Source: Cellvibrionales bacterium UBA4435 (GTDB lineage Bacteria; Pseudomonadota; Gammaproteobacteria; Pseudomonadales; Porticoccaceae). Taken from it: a stretch of DNA of 14,056 nt. The notes under the pieces are model-generated. The model was not told where the DNA came from. It saw only the letters and a program-made list of their open reading frames with translations, and did not search any database. The stretch spans positions 82,629 through 96,684 of the forward strand of contig DGPR01000013.1 of assembly GCA_002390525.1 (NCBI GenBank), given 5' to 3'. Shown here in pieces: positions 6,267 to 14,056 of the stretch; position 1 is the stretch's first letter; each line of letters begins with the position of its first letter. The position numbers and the translations under genes are program-made.

Positions 6267-7301
6267 CTAGTTTCTTATTTCAAGTGATTGTAGCCCCATA
6301 CTAATGTTGATTTTTTTTAAGAATGATGCGCTATGATTTCTAGCTTTTATAGCTCCTTTGCATAATATGGACTCAATATAATCAGGAGACTCTAGTAGCT
6401 CATTATAAAGAATTCTCGGTTTTTGAAGCTCCGCATTAACAAGCTCAAAAAGTTGCTTTTTTGCATCCCCCCATGAAATTCCATTTCTAAATGATTCTCG
6501 CATATAGCTAATTTGATCTGGTGAAGCAAACGCTCTCCAGATTTGGAACACTACAGAAGAGTCTGGATCTTTCGGCTCTCCAGGCTCTAGGAGATTTGTT
6601 TTAATTTTATTAATTTGCTTTCTTAGCTGTTTTTCAGATAAGAACAGCGGAATAGTATTTCCGTAACTCTTACTCATTTTTCTACCGTCTGTGCCTTGTA
6701 AGAGTGAGATTTGGTCGTTAACGACAGCTTGCGGTAAAGAGAACTGTTTACCATAAAGATAATTAAAGCGTTGAGCTATATCTCTGGTCATTTCTATGTG
6801 CTGAACTTGATCTTTTCCAACTGGAACTTTGGTAGCATTAAACATGAGTATGTCTGCTGCCATCAGAATTGGATATGAGTACAAACCCATAGCTACTCCA
6901 AAATCATTATCTTCACCAGAATCAATATTTTTTTGGACCGCATCTTTATATGCATGTGCTCTGTTCATAAGTCCTTTCGGGGCCACGCACATCAAGTACC
7001 AACATAACTGGGGTATTTCGGGAATATCAGATTGTCGGTAGAATGTTACATTATTGGGATCTAAACCAAGTGCTAACCATGTTGCAGCAATTTCTTTTGT
7101 TGATTGATGCACCACGTTGGGATCTTGGCACTTTATCATTGCATGAAAATCCGCAAGGAAGAAGAAGCTATCAACATTCTCTTCTTTACTAGCTTCTATC
7201 GCAGGTCGAATAGCACCCACATAGTTACCCAAATGAGGTGTTCCTGTTGTAGTTATTCCTGTAAGCACCCTATTCGAGACGTTTTTCGATTTAACTTCCA
7301 T
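6267..7301 (-). CDS. trpS: Tryptophanyl-tRNA synthetase
   Basis: Class I aminoacyl-tRNA synthetase that activates tryptophan and charges its tRNA in the cytoplasm. The HIGH-equivalent is TPHLGN at residues 21-26, and the KMSKS signature is exact at 208-212 (GRKMSKSYGN). The GKDQVQHIEMTRDIAQRFN block (162-180) is the characteristic TrpRS helix. The 344 residues are normal for a bacterial enzyme. The ATG at 7301 follows CAGGA with six bases between. It is last in the minus-strand housekeeping run but is separated from apeB by 117 nt with a TATAAT, so it probably has its own promoter. No intrinsic terminator was found after its stop, which faces bioA. Confidence 0.97.
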   Translation of the reverse strand: MEVKSKNVSNRVLTGITTTGTPHLGNYVGAIRPAIEASKEENVDSFFFLADFHAMIKCQDPNVVHQSTKEIAATWLALGLDPNNVTFYRQSDIPEIPQLCWYLMCVAPKGLMNRAHAYKDAVQKNIDSGEDNDFGVAMGLYSYPILMAADILMFNATKVPVGKDQVQHIEMTRDIAQRFNYLYGKQFSLPQAVVNDQISLLQGTDGRKMSKSYGNTIPLFLSEKQLRKQINKIKTNLLEPGEPKDPDSSVVFQIWRAFASPDQISYMRESFRNGISWGDAKKQLFELVNAELQKPRILYNELLESPDYIESILCKGAIKARNHSASFLKKINISMGLQSLEIRN

Positions 7302-7330
7302 CTAAAATCCTGTTTAAGATAAATATAAAG

Positions 7331-7336
7331 ATTATA
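7331..7336 (-). promoter_or_regulatory. Candidate trpS -10 element
   Basis: A perfect TATAAT on the minus strand lies about 30 bp before the trpS ATG, giving a leader near 23 nt. No convincing -35 was found at 16-18 bp, so strength is uncertain. I saw no leader peptide with tryptophan codons and no obvious T-box. Confidence 0.4.
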
Positions 7337-7418
7337 GCTTTTTATTGGGCGTAAAAAGTATTTTATAATCATAAAATGAGCACTGCAATTTTCGGCTATA
7401 CTTTTGCAATAAAGGGCC

Positions 7419-8723
7419 TCATTGTAATTTTTCTGTATCCAAGAACTTATTCAGCATTTGAAACAAGTAAAAAGCATCTTCTTTACCTGCAATTTCCCTT
7501 ATAGAGTGCATGGCAAATGTAGGAACGCCTATGTCAATAGTTTTTATACCAATATTTGCTGCTGTGATAGGTCCAATAGTGCTCCCGCATGACATGTCAG
7601 CTCTATTAACAAAAGATTGTGTTGGGATACTGATATCATTACATAAGTTTTTCAGTAATGAAGATGTCAAACTGTCGGTAGCATAACGCTGGTTGGCGTT
7701 AACTTTTATTACGAGCCCGTTGTTTATAATAGGAGAATGATTTTCATCATGTTTATCTAAAAAATTGGGATGAACGCCATGTGCATTATCAGTAGAAATA
7801 AGCATTGAGTTTGCAACGACACGGGACTTAGTCTCGGCCTGATCAAAAAGCCGATTGAGCACTGATTCCATAAATGCTCCATTTGCACCTATAGCAGAGG
7901 TGCTTCCAACTTCCTCATGATCATAGCAGGCAAGCATACTAGTTACTTGTTTATTAGTTCTGATGATTGCCTGAACACCAGCAAAGCAACTTAAAAGATT
8001 ATCGAGTCTTGCGCTAGATATGAAGTCTTTTTTAAGCCCGATTAAACCTGGTGGCTGAGTATCATAAAAGGAAAGATCGTAATCTATTACTGACAAGTTG
8101 TCAGATTTTGATGTCGAAGATAATTGAGATACGAGTTTTTTAGCCAAAATATCTCTAAAATCTTCATTATTTGTGTGGCGTACAGTTAAGATTGGACGCA
8201 TCCCAGTTTCAGGATTAACTATGTAGCCATTATTTGCATCTCTATTTAAGTGAATTGCTAGACTTGGGATAACAGCGATTGGTTTTTTAAAATCTATTAA
8301 TGCTACAGCAAGCTTATTATCTTTATTTTTAAAAGTAACTTTCCCAGCGATAGACAGATCACGATCAAACCATGTATTTAGGAGCACTCCACCATAAACC
8401 TCTACGCCTAATTGAAAATATGTTTTTTTGTGGATCTCTGGGTTAGGTTTTATTTTTAAGCAAGGGCTGTCAGTGTGTGCCCCAACAAGACGAATACCCG
8501 TTTCTATAGGTTCTTTGGCCCCAACAATAAACGCGATAATAGATGAATCATTACGAGTTACGTAATATCCATTATTACTTTTTAGACACCAAGGTTCATT
8601 TTCATCTAGACATTCAAACCCTGCAGAATTTAAAAACTTCTTCATATTATCTACAGCATGGTAAGATGTCGGAGAATTTTTAATAAATTCAATTAGTTGT
8701 TCGCTATAACTAAAGTTATTCAT
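7419..8723 (-). CDS. apeB: M18 family aminopeptidase
   Basis: Dinuclear zinc aminopeptidase of the M18 (aspartyl aminopeptidase) family, which removes N-terminal residues, often acidic ones, from peptides in the cytoplasm. The metal and catalytic residues are all present: His83 and Asp85 (GAHTDSP), Asp241 (SARLDNL), Glu270-Glu271 (DHEEVGS), Asp312 (STDNAHG) and His406 (FAMHSIRE). The 434 residues match the family, which forms large multimeric shells. The ATG has a modest ribosome site (TGAGA). It starts 19 nt after uppP ends, so it is probably in the hemH-tsaB-uppP transcript. Substrate preference cannot be seen. Confidence 0.96.
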   Translation of the reverse strand: MNNFSYSEQLIEFIKNSPTSYHAVDNMKKFLNSAGFECLDENEPWCLKSNNGYYVTRNDSSIIAFIVGAKEPIETGIRLVGAHTDSPCLKIKPNPEIHKKTYFQLGVEVYGGVLLNTWFDRDLSIAGKVTFKNKDNKLAVALIDFKKPIAVIPSLAIHLNRDANNGYIVNPETGMRPILTVRHTNNEDFRDILAKKLVSQLSSTSKSDNLSVIDYDLSFYDTQPPGLIGLKKDFISSARLDNLLSCFAGVQAIIRTNKQVTSMLACYDHEEVGSTSAIGANGAFMESVLNRLFDQAETKSRVVANSMLISTDNAHGVHPNFLDKHDENHSPIINNGLVIKVNANQRYATDSLTSSLLKNLCNDISIPTQSFVNRADMSCGSTIGPITAANIGIKTIDIGVPTFAMHSIREIAGKEDAFYLFQMLNKFLDTEKLQ

Positions 8724-8742
8724 ATAATTTCTCAGATTGTTT

Positions 8743-9546
8743 TTATTTAGTACCGATTGCGATCATAATCAAGAATATACCTAAAATGAGCCTATAAATA
8801 ACAAAGGGTATCATCCCTACTTTATTGATTAAAATAACAAATAAATTTATACATGTGTACGCAGCTAAAAAGGATATTAATGCTCCGAGCATAAGATCTC
8901 CCCAGTGGATAGCAGTATCGCCGGCTATTTGGGCGACTTTATATGAACCACTTAAAAAAATAATTGGTATAGCCAGTAAGAAAGAAAACTTAGCTGCAGC
9001 TGTTCTTTCAAATCCCAATAAAAGAGCAGCTGTGATAGTTATTCCAGATCTTGATGTCCCAGGTATGAGTGCTAGAGTCTGAGCAAGTCCAACCAAGAGT
9101 GCAGCTTTCCATGTAAATTCATTTAATTTTTTTGTCTTTACAGAAGTGTAGTCTGCAAAACCGAGAGCTAATCCAAAAATTATAGTTGCAACTGCTATGA
9201 TGCTTAGAGTTCTCAAATGTAATTCAATTAAGTTCCCGAAAATTAGCCCAATCAATCCAGCTGGAATCGTTGATAAAATAATACACCAGCATAATCTACT
9301 CTCTGCAGTGTTCCCTCCGTTAATGAAGCTAGACAACCAAGCACATAATAATTTTTTAATATCATCATATAAATAAATAATTACAGCGATTAGAGAGCCA
9401 ATATGTAAAGCTATATCAAAAGCTAAACCTTGATCTCTCCAGCCTAGCAGCACAGATGGTAAAATTAGATGAGCTGAGCTAGAAATAGGCAAAAATTCAG
9501 TTAAACCCTGTATTAAAGATAGAGCTATTAAATGCAATAAATCCAC
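8743..9546 (-). CDS. uppP: Undecaprenyl-diphosphatase (BacA/UppP type)
   Basis: Inner-membrane phosphatase that recycles undecaprenyl diphosphate to the monophosphate carrier for peptidoglycan and O-antigen building; it can confer bacitracin tolerance. The family motifs are clear: QGLTEFLPISSSAH (13-26, with catalytic Glu17) and PGTSRSG (162-168). The protein is strongly hydrophobic, consistent with about eight membrane segments, and 267 residues is typical. The start is GTG, preceded by AGAAGGAT about nine bases upstream; the MDLLHLIALSLIQG opening agrees with known family N-termini. It sits 20 nt after tsaB and 19 nt before apeB, in a compact operon. Confidence 0.97.
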   Translation of the reverse strand: MDLLHLIALSLIQGLTEFLPISSSAHLILPSVLLGWRDQGLAFDIALHIGSLIAVIIYLYDDIKKLLCAWLSSFINGGNTAESRLCWCIILSTIPAGLIGLIFGNLIELHLRTLSIIAVATIIFGLALGFADYTSVKTKKLNEFTWKAALLVGLAQTLALIPGTSRSGITITAALLLGFERTAAAKFSFLLAIPIIFLSGSYKVAQIAGDTAIHWGDLMLGALISFLAAYTCINLFVILINKVGMIPFVIYRLILGIFLIMIAIGTK

Positions 9547-9566
9547 TAGATTCTATCCTTCTACTT

Positions 9567-10262
9567 TTATGTTTTTCTTAATTTTTTTCTTTTTTTCCAT
9601 TTGATATTATTCCTTAGGTAAATTGGGCTAACTTCTTGAACATCAATACCTGATCCTTTTTTCAACTGCAGTTGGGCCATGTTAAGCACATCTTGGGCTT
9701 CAGGGAGCATTACAATATGGTCTAAATCTAGAGTATTTTCTGATGTTTGATCATTGTAATCGATAACATTACCAATCAAAATTACTGGTAATTCTATTGA
9801 ATCTTTTAAACATTGTGGGGACGTAACGCAATCTTTACTGTCGCGCGATAAAATTCCGGATTTATATGAAAACTTAGCCCAATATATTTCATTCATTCGA
9901 GCATCAATTATTGGGACTATATTCAAATCTTCTTTTATTTTAAGCTTTCTGATTGCTGTATATGCAAGTGTTTCAAGACTAGATACGGGTAAGACAGGTA
10001 TATTAGCTCCATAAGCTAACCCCTGAACGATACCAAAGCCTATCCTGATACCCGTGAATGATCCTGGTCCAGCAGTAAAGGCTATGTAATCTAATTTATC
10101 TAAAGTTAAGCTGCTTTTACTCAAAACCTCATCAATCATTGGCAGAATTAATTTCGTATGGCTTCTTTCCGCTAGATTACATTTTGTGATCAGCTCGTCT
10201 CCTGAGCTTAAAGCTGCAGAGCATGATGATGTCGTTGTATCAATTGCTAATATATTAGCCAT
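9567..10262 (-). CDS. tsaB: tRNA threonylcarbamoyladenosine biosynthesis protein TsaB
   Basis: ASKHA-fold partner of TsaD in the complex that transfers the threonylcarbamoyl group to A37 of ANN-decoding tRNAs. The N-terminus MANILAIDTTTSSCSAAL is the TsaB signature, GPGSFTGIRIG (65-75) is the second conserved block, and the end PIYLRNNIKWKK matches other TsaB proteins. From the ATG at 10262 the length is 230 residues, as in E. coli. The frame is open to 10322, but those 20 residues overlap hemH and are unlike the family. The hemH stop and this ATG are separated by one base, so translation is probably coupled. Proximity to adk is common in gammaproteobacteria. Confidence 0.95.
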   Translation of the reverse strand: MANILAIDTTTSSCSAALSSGDELITKCNLAERSHTKLILPMIDEVLSKSSLTLDKLDYIAFTAGPGSFTGIRIGFGIVQGLAYGANIPVLPVSSLETLAYTAIRKLKIKEDLNIVPIIDARMNEIYWAKFSYKSGILSRDSKDCVTSPQCLKDSIELPVILIGNVIDYNDQTSENTLDLDHIVMLPEAQDVLNMAQLQLKKGSGIDVQEVSPIYLRNNIKWKKRKKLRKT

Positions 10263-10263
10263 T

Positions 10264-11286
10264 TTAATGAAGTCTTTCACTAATGATATCTGCAAGAGCA
10301 GATATAAATAATGGTGAATCATTTACACAAGGTATATAACTATAGTTTTCACCACCAGCATCAAGAAATAACTCTCGATATCCAATATTTAGCTCTTCAA
10401 GTGTTTCGAGGCAATCTGCCGTAAAAGCTGGACTTATAATATCTATAGACTTTATGCCGTCTTTTGCACAATCATTAAGCTGATCATCTATATATGGTTG
10501 CAGCCACTTTTTTGGGCCAAATCTAGATTGAAAACCCATTGACCAATTAGCATTTTTCAAATGAAGTTTTGCAGCCAGAGCTTTAGCGGTTGATAAACAA
10601 TGAGCTTCATATGGATCACCTTTATCTGAGTATTCTTGGGGTATTCCATGAAAAGACATTAATAACTTTTCTTTTTTACCATAAATCTTCCAATGATCTT
10701 TTATCGTCTGAGCTAATGCATCAATATAACCAGGATGTGTCGCATAAGATTTTATAACCGTGACATCAGGCACGTTCCTTGATTTTTTTATTATATCGGC
10801 CACTTGATCGTATATAGCCCCTGTTGTTGATCCCGAGTACTGTGGATACATTGGTAGCACAATAAAGCTTTCAATTTTTTCTATTTTGAGCTGCTCTAGA
10901 ACAAATTCAATTGATGGCTCTCCATAAGTTACCGCATTAACTACCAAAGGCCCTTCAGGACTATGCTGTGCATTAAGCTCTTTTTGTAGTGTTTTTACCT
11001 GCCGAGAAGTGATTACTCTTATCGGAGATCCTTTGCATTTATTTCTAGAGACTTCATTACATTGATCTGTAGTGCACCCTTTCCACCATATTTCTTGGTA
11101 TGCCCTTGCAACTTTTTTTGCTCTGAGGGGGATGACAATAAGCCTTAAAAGCAGCCACCAAAAAATTTTGGGAAGCTCAACAACTCTTCGATCAGCTAGG
11201 AATAGCTTCAAGAAATCTGACACACCTTTTGCTGTCGGTGATTCAGGGGTACCGAGATTTACAAGGATAACAGCAGTTTTTTTCAT
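10264..11286 (-). CDS. hemH: Ferrochelatase with internal cysteine-bearing insertion
   Basis: Inserts ferrous iron into protoporphyrin IX, the last step of heme synthesis, at the inner face of the membrane. The ATG at 11286 gives MKKTAVILVNLGTPESP, the family N-terminus, and 340 residues. His213 (SFHGIP) and Glu294 (FTADCLETLEE) are the catalytic pair. The frame stays open to 11346, but that extension is encoded by a terminator hairpin and is not believable as protein. Between IWW and GSPIRV, E. coli has a few residues; here about 15 extra residues carry Cys71, Cys76 and Cys84 (C-x4-C-x7-C). This resembles the ferrochelatases described with a [2Fe-2S] cluster in an internal segment, although a fourth cysteine is not in the insert. 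No clear ribosome site. tsaB follows after one base. Confidence 0.95.
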   Translation of the reverse strand: MKKTAVILVNLGTPESPTAKGVSDFLKLFLADRRVVELPKIFWWLLLRLIVIPLRAKKVARAYQEIWWKGCTTDQCNEVSRNKCKGSPIRVITSRQVKTLQKELNAQHSPEGPLVVNAVTYGEPSIEFVLEQLKIEKIESFIVLPMYPQYSGSTTGAIYDQVADIIKKSRNVPDVTVIKSYATHPGYIDALAQTIKDHWKIYGKKEKLLMSFHGIPQEYSDKGDPYEAHCLSTAKALAAKLHLKNANWSMGFQSRFGPKKWLQPYIDDQLNDCAKDGIKSIDIISPAFTADCLETLEELNIGYRELFLDAGGENYSYIPCVNDSPLFISALADIISERLH

Positions 11287-11313
11287 AATAAGTAAGCAGC
11301 TTCGTTTGTGGGA

Positions 11314-11342
11314 TAAAAAAATGGGCTCATAGAGCCCATTTT
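11314..11342 (-). terminator. Rho-independent terminator after adk, in front of hemH
   Basis: GAGCCCATTTT (11332-11342) pairs perfectly with AAAATGGGCTC (11318-11328) around a 3-nt loop, and on the minus strand the stem ends in a run of seven T. It lies about 20 nt past the adk stop and only about 28 nt before the hemH ATG. That leaves little room for a complete hemH promoter, so partial read-through or a promoter overlapping the hairpin is likely. Confidence 0.9.
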
Positions 11343-11363
11343 GCATCGCTTGTGATTATAATA

Positions 11364-12017
11364 TCAAGTTAATGATGTTTCTAATCTTGCTTGAACTTCA
11401 TCAAGTGGCCCTACACCATCAACACGGCTGTATGATGGTGCACTTGTTGAATCGACCGAAGATAGATTCTGATAGAATCCCACTAGAGGCTTAGTTTGTT
11501 CATGATATACGTTAAGTCGATTGCGTACAGTGCCCTCTCTGTCATCTTCGCGCTGAATCAAAGGTTCACCAGTTGTATCATCAAGGCCATCTTTTTTGGG
11601 TGGGTTATGCTCTATATGGTATACGCGACCTGAGCCCTCATGGACCCTTCTGCCACTTAGGCGTGCAATTATCTCTTCATCTTTTACATGTATTTCTATT
11701 ACTTTGTCTATTTCAATTCCCTCTGTAACAAGAGCTTGAGCTTGAGGTATTGTCCTTGGAAAACCGTCAAATAAAAAACCATTCACACAATCATCTTGTT
11801 GAATACGCTCTTTAACTAGGGCAATAATTAGGTCATCAGAAACTAACCCACCTGAAGCCATTATTCCCTTCGCTTTCAATCCTAATTCTGATTCAGCCTT
11901 AACAGCGGCTCTCAACATATCTCCTGTAGAGATTTGAGGTATAGTAAATTTTTCTGTGATGTACGCTGCTTGGGTTCCTTTGCCGGCGCCCGGTGGTCCT
12001 AAAAGAATAATTCTCAT
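11364..12017 (-). CDS. adk: Adenylate kinase
   Basis: Interconverts ATP plus AMP with two ADP, balancing cytoplasmic adenylates. The P-loop is GPPGAGKGT (7-15), the AMP-side block is [10 protein letters not shown] (84-93), and a long-form LID domain spans about 122-159 ([20 protein letters not shown] to IQREDD). The LID has no zinc cysteines, as in enterobacterial Adk. Catalytic arginines are visible at 88, 123, 156 and 167. Length 217 is normal. The ATG follows GGAG with seven bases between. It has 96 nt upstream after mazG without a terminator, and a strong terminator downstream before hemH; adk next to hemH is the E. coli order. Confidence 0.98.
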   Translation of the reverse strand: MRIILLGPPGAGKGTQAAYITEKFTIPQISTGDMLRAAVKAESELGLKAKGIMASGGLVSDDLIIALVKERIQQDDCVNGFLFDGFPRTIPQAQALVTEGIEIDKVIEIHVKDEEIIARLSGRRVHEGSGRVYHIEHNPPKKDGLDDTTGEPLIQREDDREGTVRNRLNVYHEQTKPLVGFYQNLSSVDSTSAPSYSRVDGVGPLDEVQARLETSLT

Positions 12018-12113
12018 CTAACATCTCCATTTTTAGAGGAAAAACATAGTCGTACGTGATTAAAAAATTATGGGATCAAACATTACACATAAATTAAGCT
12101 GATCACAAGAAAA

Positions 12114-12947
12114 CTAGAGTTTATTCTTAGCTAAATTTTCTTTTGCCTCACTCCATAGTTTTTCAAGTAACTCAGAGTTAAGCTCTGAGATTGAGCTCCC
12201 CTCTTTGTCTACCTTAGCCTCAATGTAATTAAATCTATGCTCAAACTTTTTTGTTGATCCCCTAAGAGCAACTTCTGCATCTACATCTAAATGCCTGCAT
12301 AAATTTACAATTGTGAACATTAAATCTCCCAGTTCTTCATTAATATTTTCTTTATCATTTTTTTCTATTGCTTCTGATAACTCCGACGCTTCTTCATTAA
12401 CTTTATTGAAGATTTCTTCATTTGTTTTCCAATCAAAACCAAAGGTTGCGGCTCGCTTTTGTATCTTTTGAGCTCTTATTAAAGAAGGCAGCGCTACTGG
12501 TATATTAGCCAAGATTGATTTCTGACCTTTTTCCTCGCGTTCTTTTGACTTTATTTCTTCCCATTTTTTCTTAACATCTTCTGAGTTAAAGCTTTCCTTA
12601 GAATTAAGATTTTTACCTGAAAGTGTTCCATCTGGAAAAATATGAGGGTGTCTGCTAATTAATTTTTTTACGACACAAGATATTACATCATTTAAGCTAA
12701 AGAAATTTTTTTCATCTGCCAGATTACAATAAAATATAATTTGAAAAAGTAAGTCGCCTAGTTCTTCCTTGAGATTATTGAAATTACGGTTTTCGATAGC
12801 ATCAATAACTTCATAAACCTCTTCTAAGGTATATGGAATGATAGAGTTAAATGTTTGTTTGATATCCCAAGGACAGCCGGAAATAGGATCTCTTAATCTT
12901 TCCATGAGAAATAAAAGATCATCAATTGAGTAGAGTTTATTGGGCAT
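12114..12947 (-). CDS. mazG: Nucleoside triphosphate pyrophosphohydrolase MazG
   Basis: Hydrolyses nucleoside triphosphates to monophosphates and pyrophosphate; the bacterial enzyme cleans aberrant nucleotides and can lower (p)ppGpp effects. Both MazG repeats are visible: the first with LEEVYEVIDAIE (41-52) and EELGDLLFQ (61-69), the second with NEEASELSEAIE and NEELGDLMFTIVNL. GCPWDIKQT (24-32) is the typical N-terminal block. The ATG at 12947 (277 residues) is chosen because the 12 extra upstream residues lie inside cysM and do not resemble the family. It overlaps the end of cysM by 11 nt in another frame, so it is probably co-translated. The E. coli protein has 263 residues; the linker here is slightly longer and lysine-rich. 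Confidence 0.96.
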   Translation of the reverse strand: MPNKLYSIDDLLFLMERLRDPISGCPWDIKQTFNSIIPYTLEEVYEVIDAIENRNFNNLKEELGDLLFQIIFYCNLADEKNFFSLNDVISCVVKKLISRHPHIFPDGTLSGKNLNSKESFNSEDVKKKWEEIKSKEREEKGQKSILANIPVALPSLIRAQKIQKRAATFGFDWKTNEEIFNKVNEEASELSEAIEKNDKENINEELGDLMFTIVNLCRHLDVDAEVALRGSTKKFEHRFNYIEAKVDKEGSSISELNSELLEKLWSEAKENLAKNKL

Positions 12948-13827
12948 ATATTCCAGAGGACAGGTAGCGGTCCCCTCTATCACAAACTATAGCGACTATA
13001 ACTGCATGATTTATTTTTTTGGAGATTCTCAAGGCTGCTGCAACTGATCCACCAGATGATACACCACAAAATATACCTTCCTGAGTGGCCATTTTTCTCA
13101 TAGTTTCCTCAGCCTCCTTTTGACCCATATCTATAATTTGGTCAACCTGTGATGATTTATAGATACTTGGTAGATACTTTTTTGGCCAACGTCTAATGCC
13201 AGGTATGCTTGCCCCATCTTCTGGTTGTAAGCCTATAATTTGGATATTAGGGTTTTTTGACTTTAGGTACCGTGAAACTCCCATTATCGTGCCAGTTGTG
13301 CCCATTGAGCTTACAAAATGGGTTATTTTCCTTCCACTTTGTTCCCAAATTTCAGGCCCAGTATTTTCAAAATGCGCTAAAGGATTATCAGAGTTTCCAA
13401 ATTGGTCCAAAACTCTTCCCAGACCATCGGTTTCCATAGATTTAGCTAGATCTCTAGCTCCTTCCATACTTGATTCTTTTGATACTAATATTAAATCTGC
13501 GCCGTAAGCCCTCATTGCAGCTTTTCTTTCCTCAGTATTATTTTCTGGCATGATTAGTATCATTTTGTACCCTTTTATAGCGGCTGCCATAGCTAAAGCA
13601 ATGCCAGTATTCCCTGATGTAGCCTCAATAAGTACATCCCCAGGTTTAATTTCACCGCGCGCTTCAGCGCGTTGAATCATACTAATTGCGGGTCTATCTT
13701 TTACTGATCCAGCAGGATTGTTACCCTCTAGCTTCACAAGAATAGTATTTGAGCTCTTGCCAGATATGCGTTGAAGTGCAACAAGTGGTGTTTTCCCTAT
13801 ACAGGACTCTATTGTCGGATATGGCAT
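12937..13827 (-). CDS. cysM: Cysteine synthase B (O-acetylserine sulfhydrylase)
   Basis: PLP enzyme that makes cysteine from O-acetylserine and sulfide, and in the CysM branch also accepts thiosulfate to form S-sulfocysteine. Lys43 in NPAGSVKDRPA is the Schiff-base lysine, EATSGNTG (68-75) binds the substrate carboxylate, and the GTTGTIMG and GVSSGGS blocks hold the PLP phosphate and ring. The QPEDGASIPGIRRWP segment and the ICDRGDRYLSSG-type end (here IVCDRGDRYLSSG) are diagnostic of CysM rather than CysK. Length 296 is usual. The ATG is preceded by GAGGTGGA. A TATAAT lies about 36 bp upstream. It is first in the minus-strand housekeeping run and overlaps mazG by 11 nt. Confidence 0.97.
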   Translation of the reverse strand: MPYPTIESCIGKTPLVALQRISGKSSNTILVKLEGNNPAGSVKDRPAISMIQRAEARGEIKPGDVLIEATSGNTGIALAMAAAIKGYKMILIMPENNTEERKAAMRAYGADLILVSKESSMEGARDLAKSMETDGLGRVLDQFGNSDNPLAHFENTGPEIWEQSGRKITHFVSSMGTTGTIMGVSRYLKSKNPNIQIIGLQPEDGASIPGIRRWPKKYLPSIYKSSQVDQIIDMGQKEAEETMRKMATQEGIFCGVSSGGSVAAALRISKKINHAVIVAIVCDRGDRYLSSGIYAQ

Positions 13828-13862
13828 AAAAATCCACCTCAGATAAAATCATCTAAATTTTA

Positions 13863-13868
13863 ATTATA
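13863..13868 (-). promoter_or_regulatory. Candidate cysM -10 element
   Basis: A perfect TATAAT on the minus strand, directly preceded by TG, would start transcription near 13856 and give a leader of about 29 nt ending in a strong ribosome site. The -35 region at 17 bp (TAAATA) is poor, so this could be an activator-dependent or extended -10-like promoter. Confidence 0.4.
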
Positions 13869-14056
13869 CAACTCTTACGCTGATATATTTATATCGAAGT
13901 CTAACTTATCACTTACTTCAAGAATACTTTAATCATTATCTCTTAAAACTAGAATAGACTATACTTCTAAAAAATCACAACAAAGGATAGTACGTGATCA
14001 GACTCATCTGACAAGCTTATAAGTGCTTGACTTGCACCTATCTCCTCCATCTTTTT
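13869..14056. other. Right-edge region without a supportable gene
   Basis: Two short minus-strand frames are open to the edge: one of 29 codons ending in TAG at 13969-13967, and one of 16 codons. Either could be the tail of a gene that begins outside the window, but neither resembles a family I know and runs of this length occur by chance. Short inverted repeats (TCAGA/TCTGA and CAAGC/GCTTG) lie between 13998 and 14030. Confidence 0.3.

Noticed and set aside
10263..10322. Longer tsaB beginning at 10322
   Set aside because: The extension lies within hemH and is unlike TsaB; the ATG at 10262 gives the family-typical N-terminus and length.
11287..11346. Longer hemH beginning at 11346
   Set aside because: The extra 20 residues are encoded by the adk terminator hairpin and precede the standard ferrochelatase N-terminus.
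13922..13940. Second Fur-like box upstream of cysM
   Set aside because: About 13 of 19 matches by hand, with only one half well conserved, and far upstream of the cysM promoter candidate; likely chance in AT-rich DNA.
13998..14056. tRNA or tmRNA end suggested by short hairpins and a TCCTCCA-like stretch
   Set aside because: No T-arm consensus, acceptor pairing or CCA in the right context could be found.

Overview
This AT-rich window (roughly one third G+C by eye, not counted) looks like part of a small, tightly packed genome of a marine gammaproteobacterium. The lineage call is an inference from three things: two proton-pumping rhodopsins beside carotenoid/retinal genes, adk followed directly by hemH and tsaB, and a CysM–MazG pair that recalls the cysM–rlmD–relA–mazG neighbourhood of pseudomonads. 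A SAR86-like organism would fit, and a low-GC marine betaproteobacterium (OM43 type) is the main alternative. No tRNA, rRNA, CRISPR array, insertion sequence or phage gene was seen.

Left part (1-3731, all minus strand): a light-harvesting block. In transcription order it holds a proteorhodopsin (3731-3036) with its own terminator, a second and different rhodopsin (2879-2136) with its own terminator, a polyprenyl diphosphate synthase of the CrtE type (from about 2062), and a phytoene desaturase CrtI that overlaps it by ATGA and runs off the left edge. CrtE and CrtI make carotenoid precursors of retinal, the chromophore of both pumps. Both rhodopsins carry the Asp/Thr/Glu triad of proton pumps. 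Their colour-tuning residues differ: Gln (blue type) in the first and Leu (green type) in the second.

Middle (3732-4161): the only long gene-free stretch. It separates the rhodopsin block from pyrE and holds a perfect 18-bp palindrome, a Fur-box-like sequence and candidate promoter elements. Then come pyrE (pyrimidine synthesis) and bioA (biotin synthesis) on the plus strand.

Right part (6267-13827, all minus strand): a housekeeping run convergent with bioA. In transcription order it is cysM, mazG (11-nt overlap), adk, a terminator, hemH, tsaB (1-nt gap), uppP, apeB and trpS. It covers cysteine synthesis, nucleotide-pool cleaning, adenylate balance, heme synthesis, tRNA t6A modification, undecaprenyl-phosphate recycling, peptide turnover and tryptophanyl-tRNA charging. 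The ferrochelatase carries an unusual internal insertion with three cysteines. The last 229 bases hold a plausible cysM promoter and no gene that can be supported.

The points most worth a second look are the paired blue/green rhodopsins without a carotenoid-antenna pocket, the strong terminators placed immediately in front of crtE and hemH, the altered second aspartate motif of CrtE, and the cysteine-bearing insertion in HemH.
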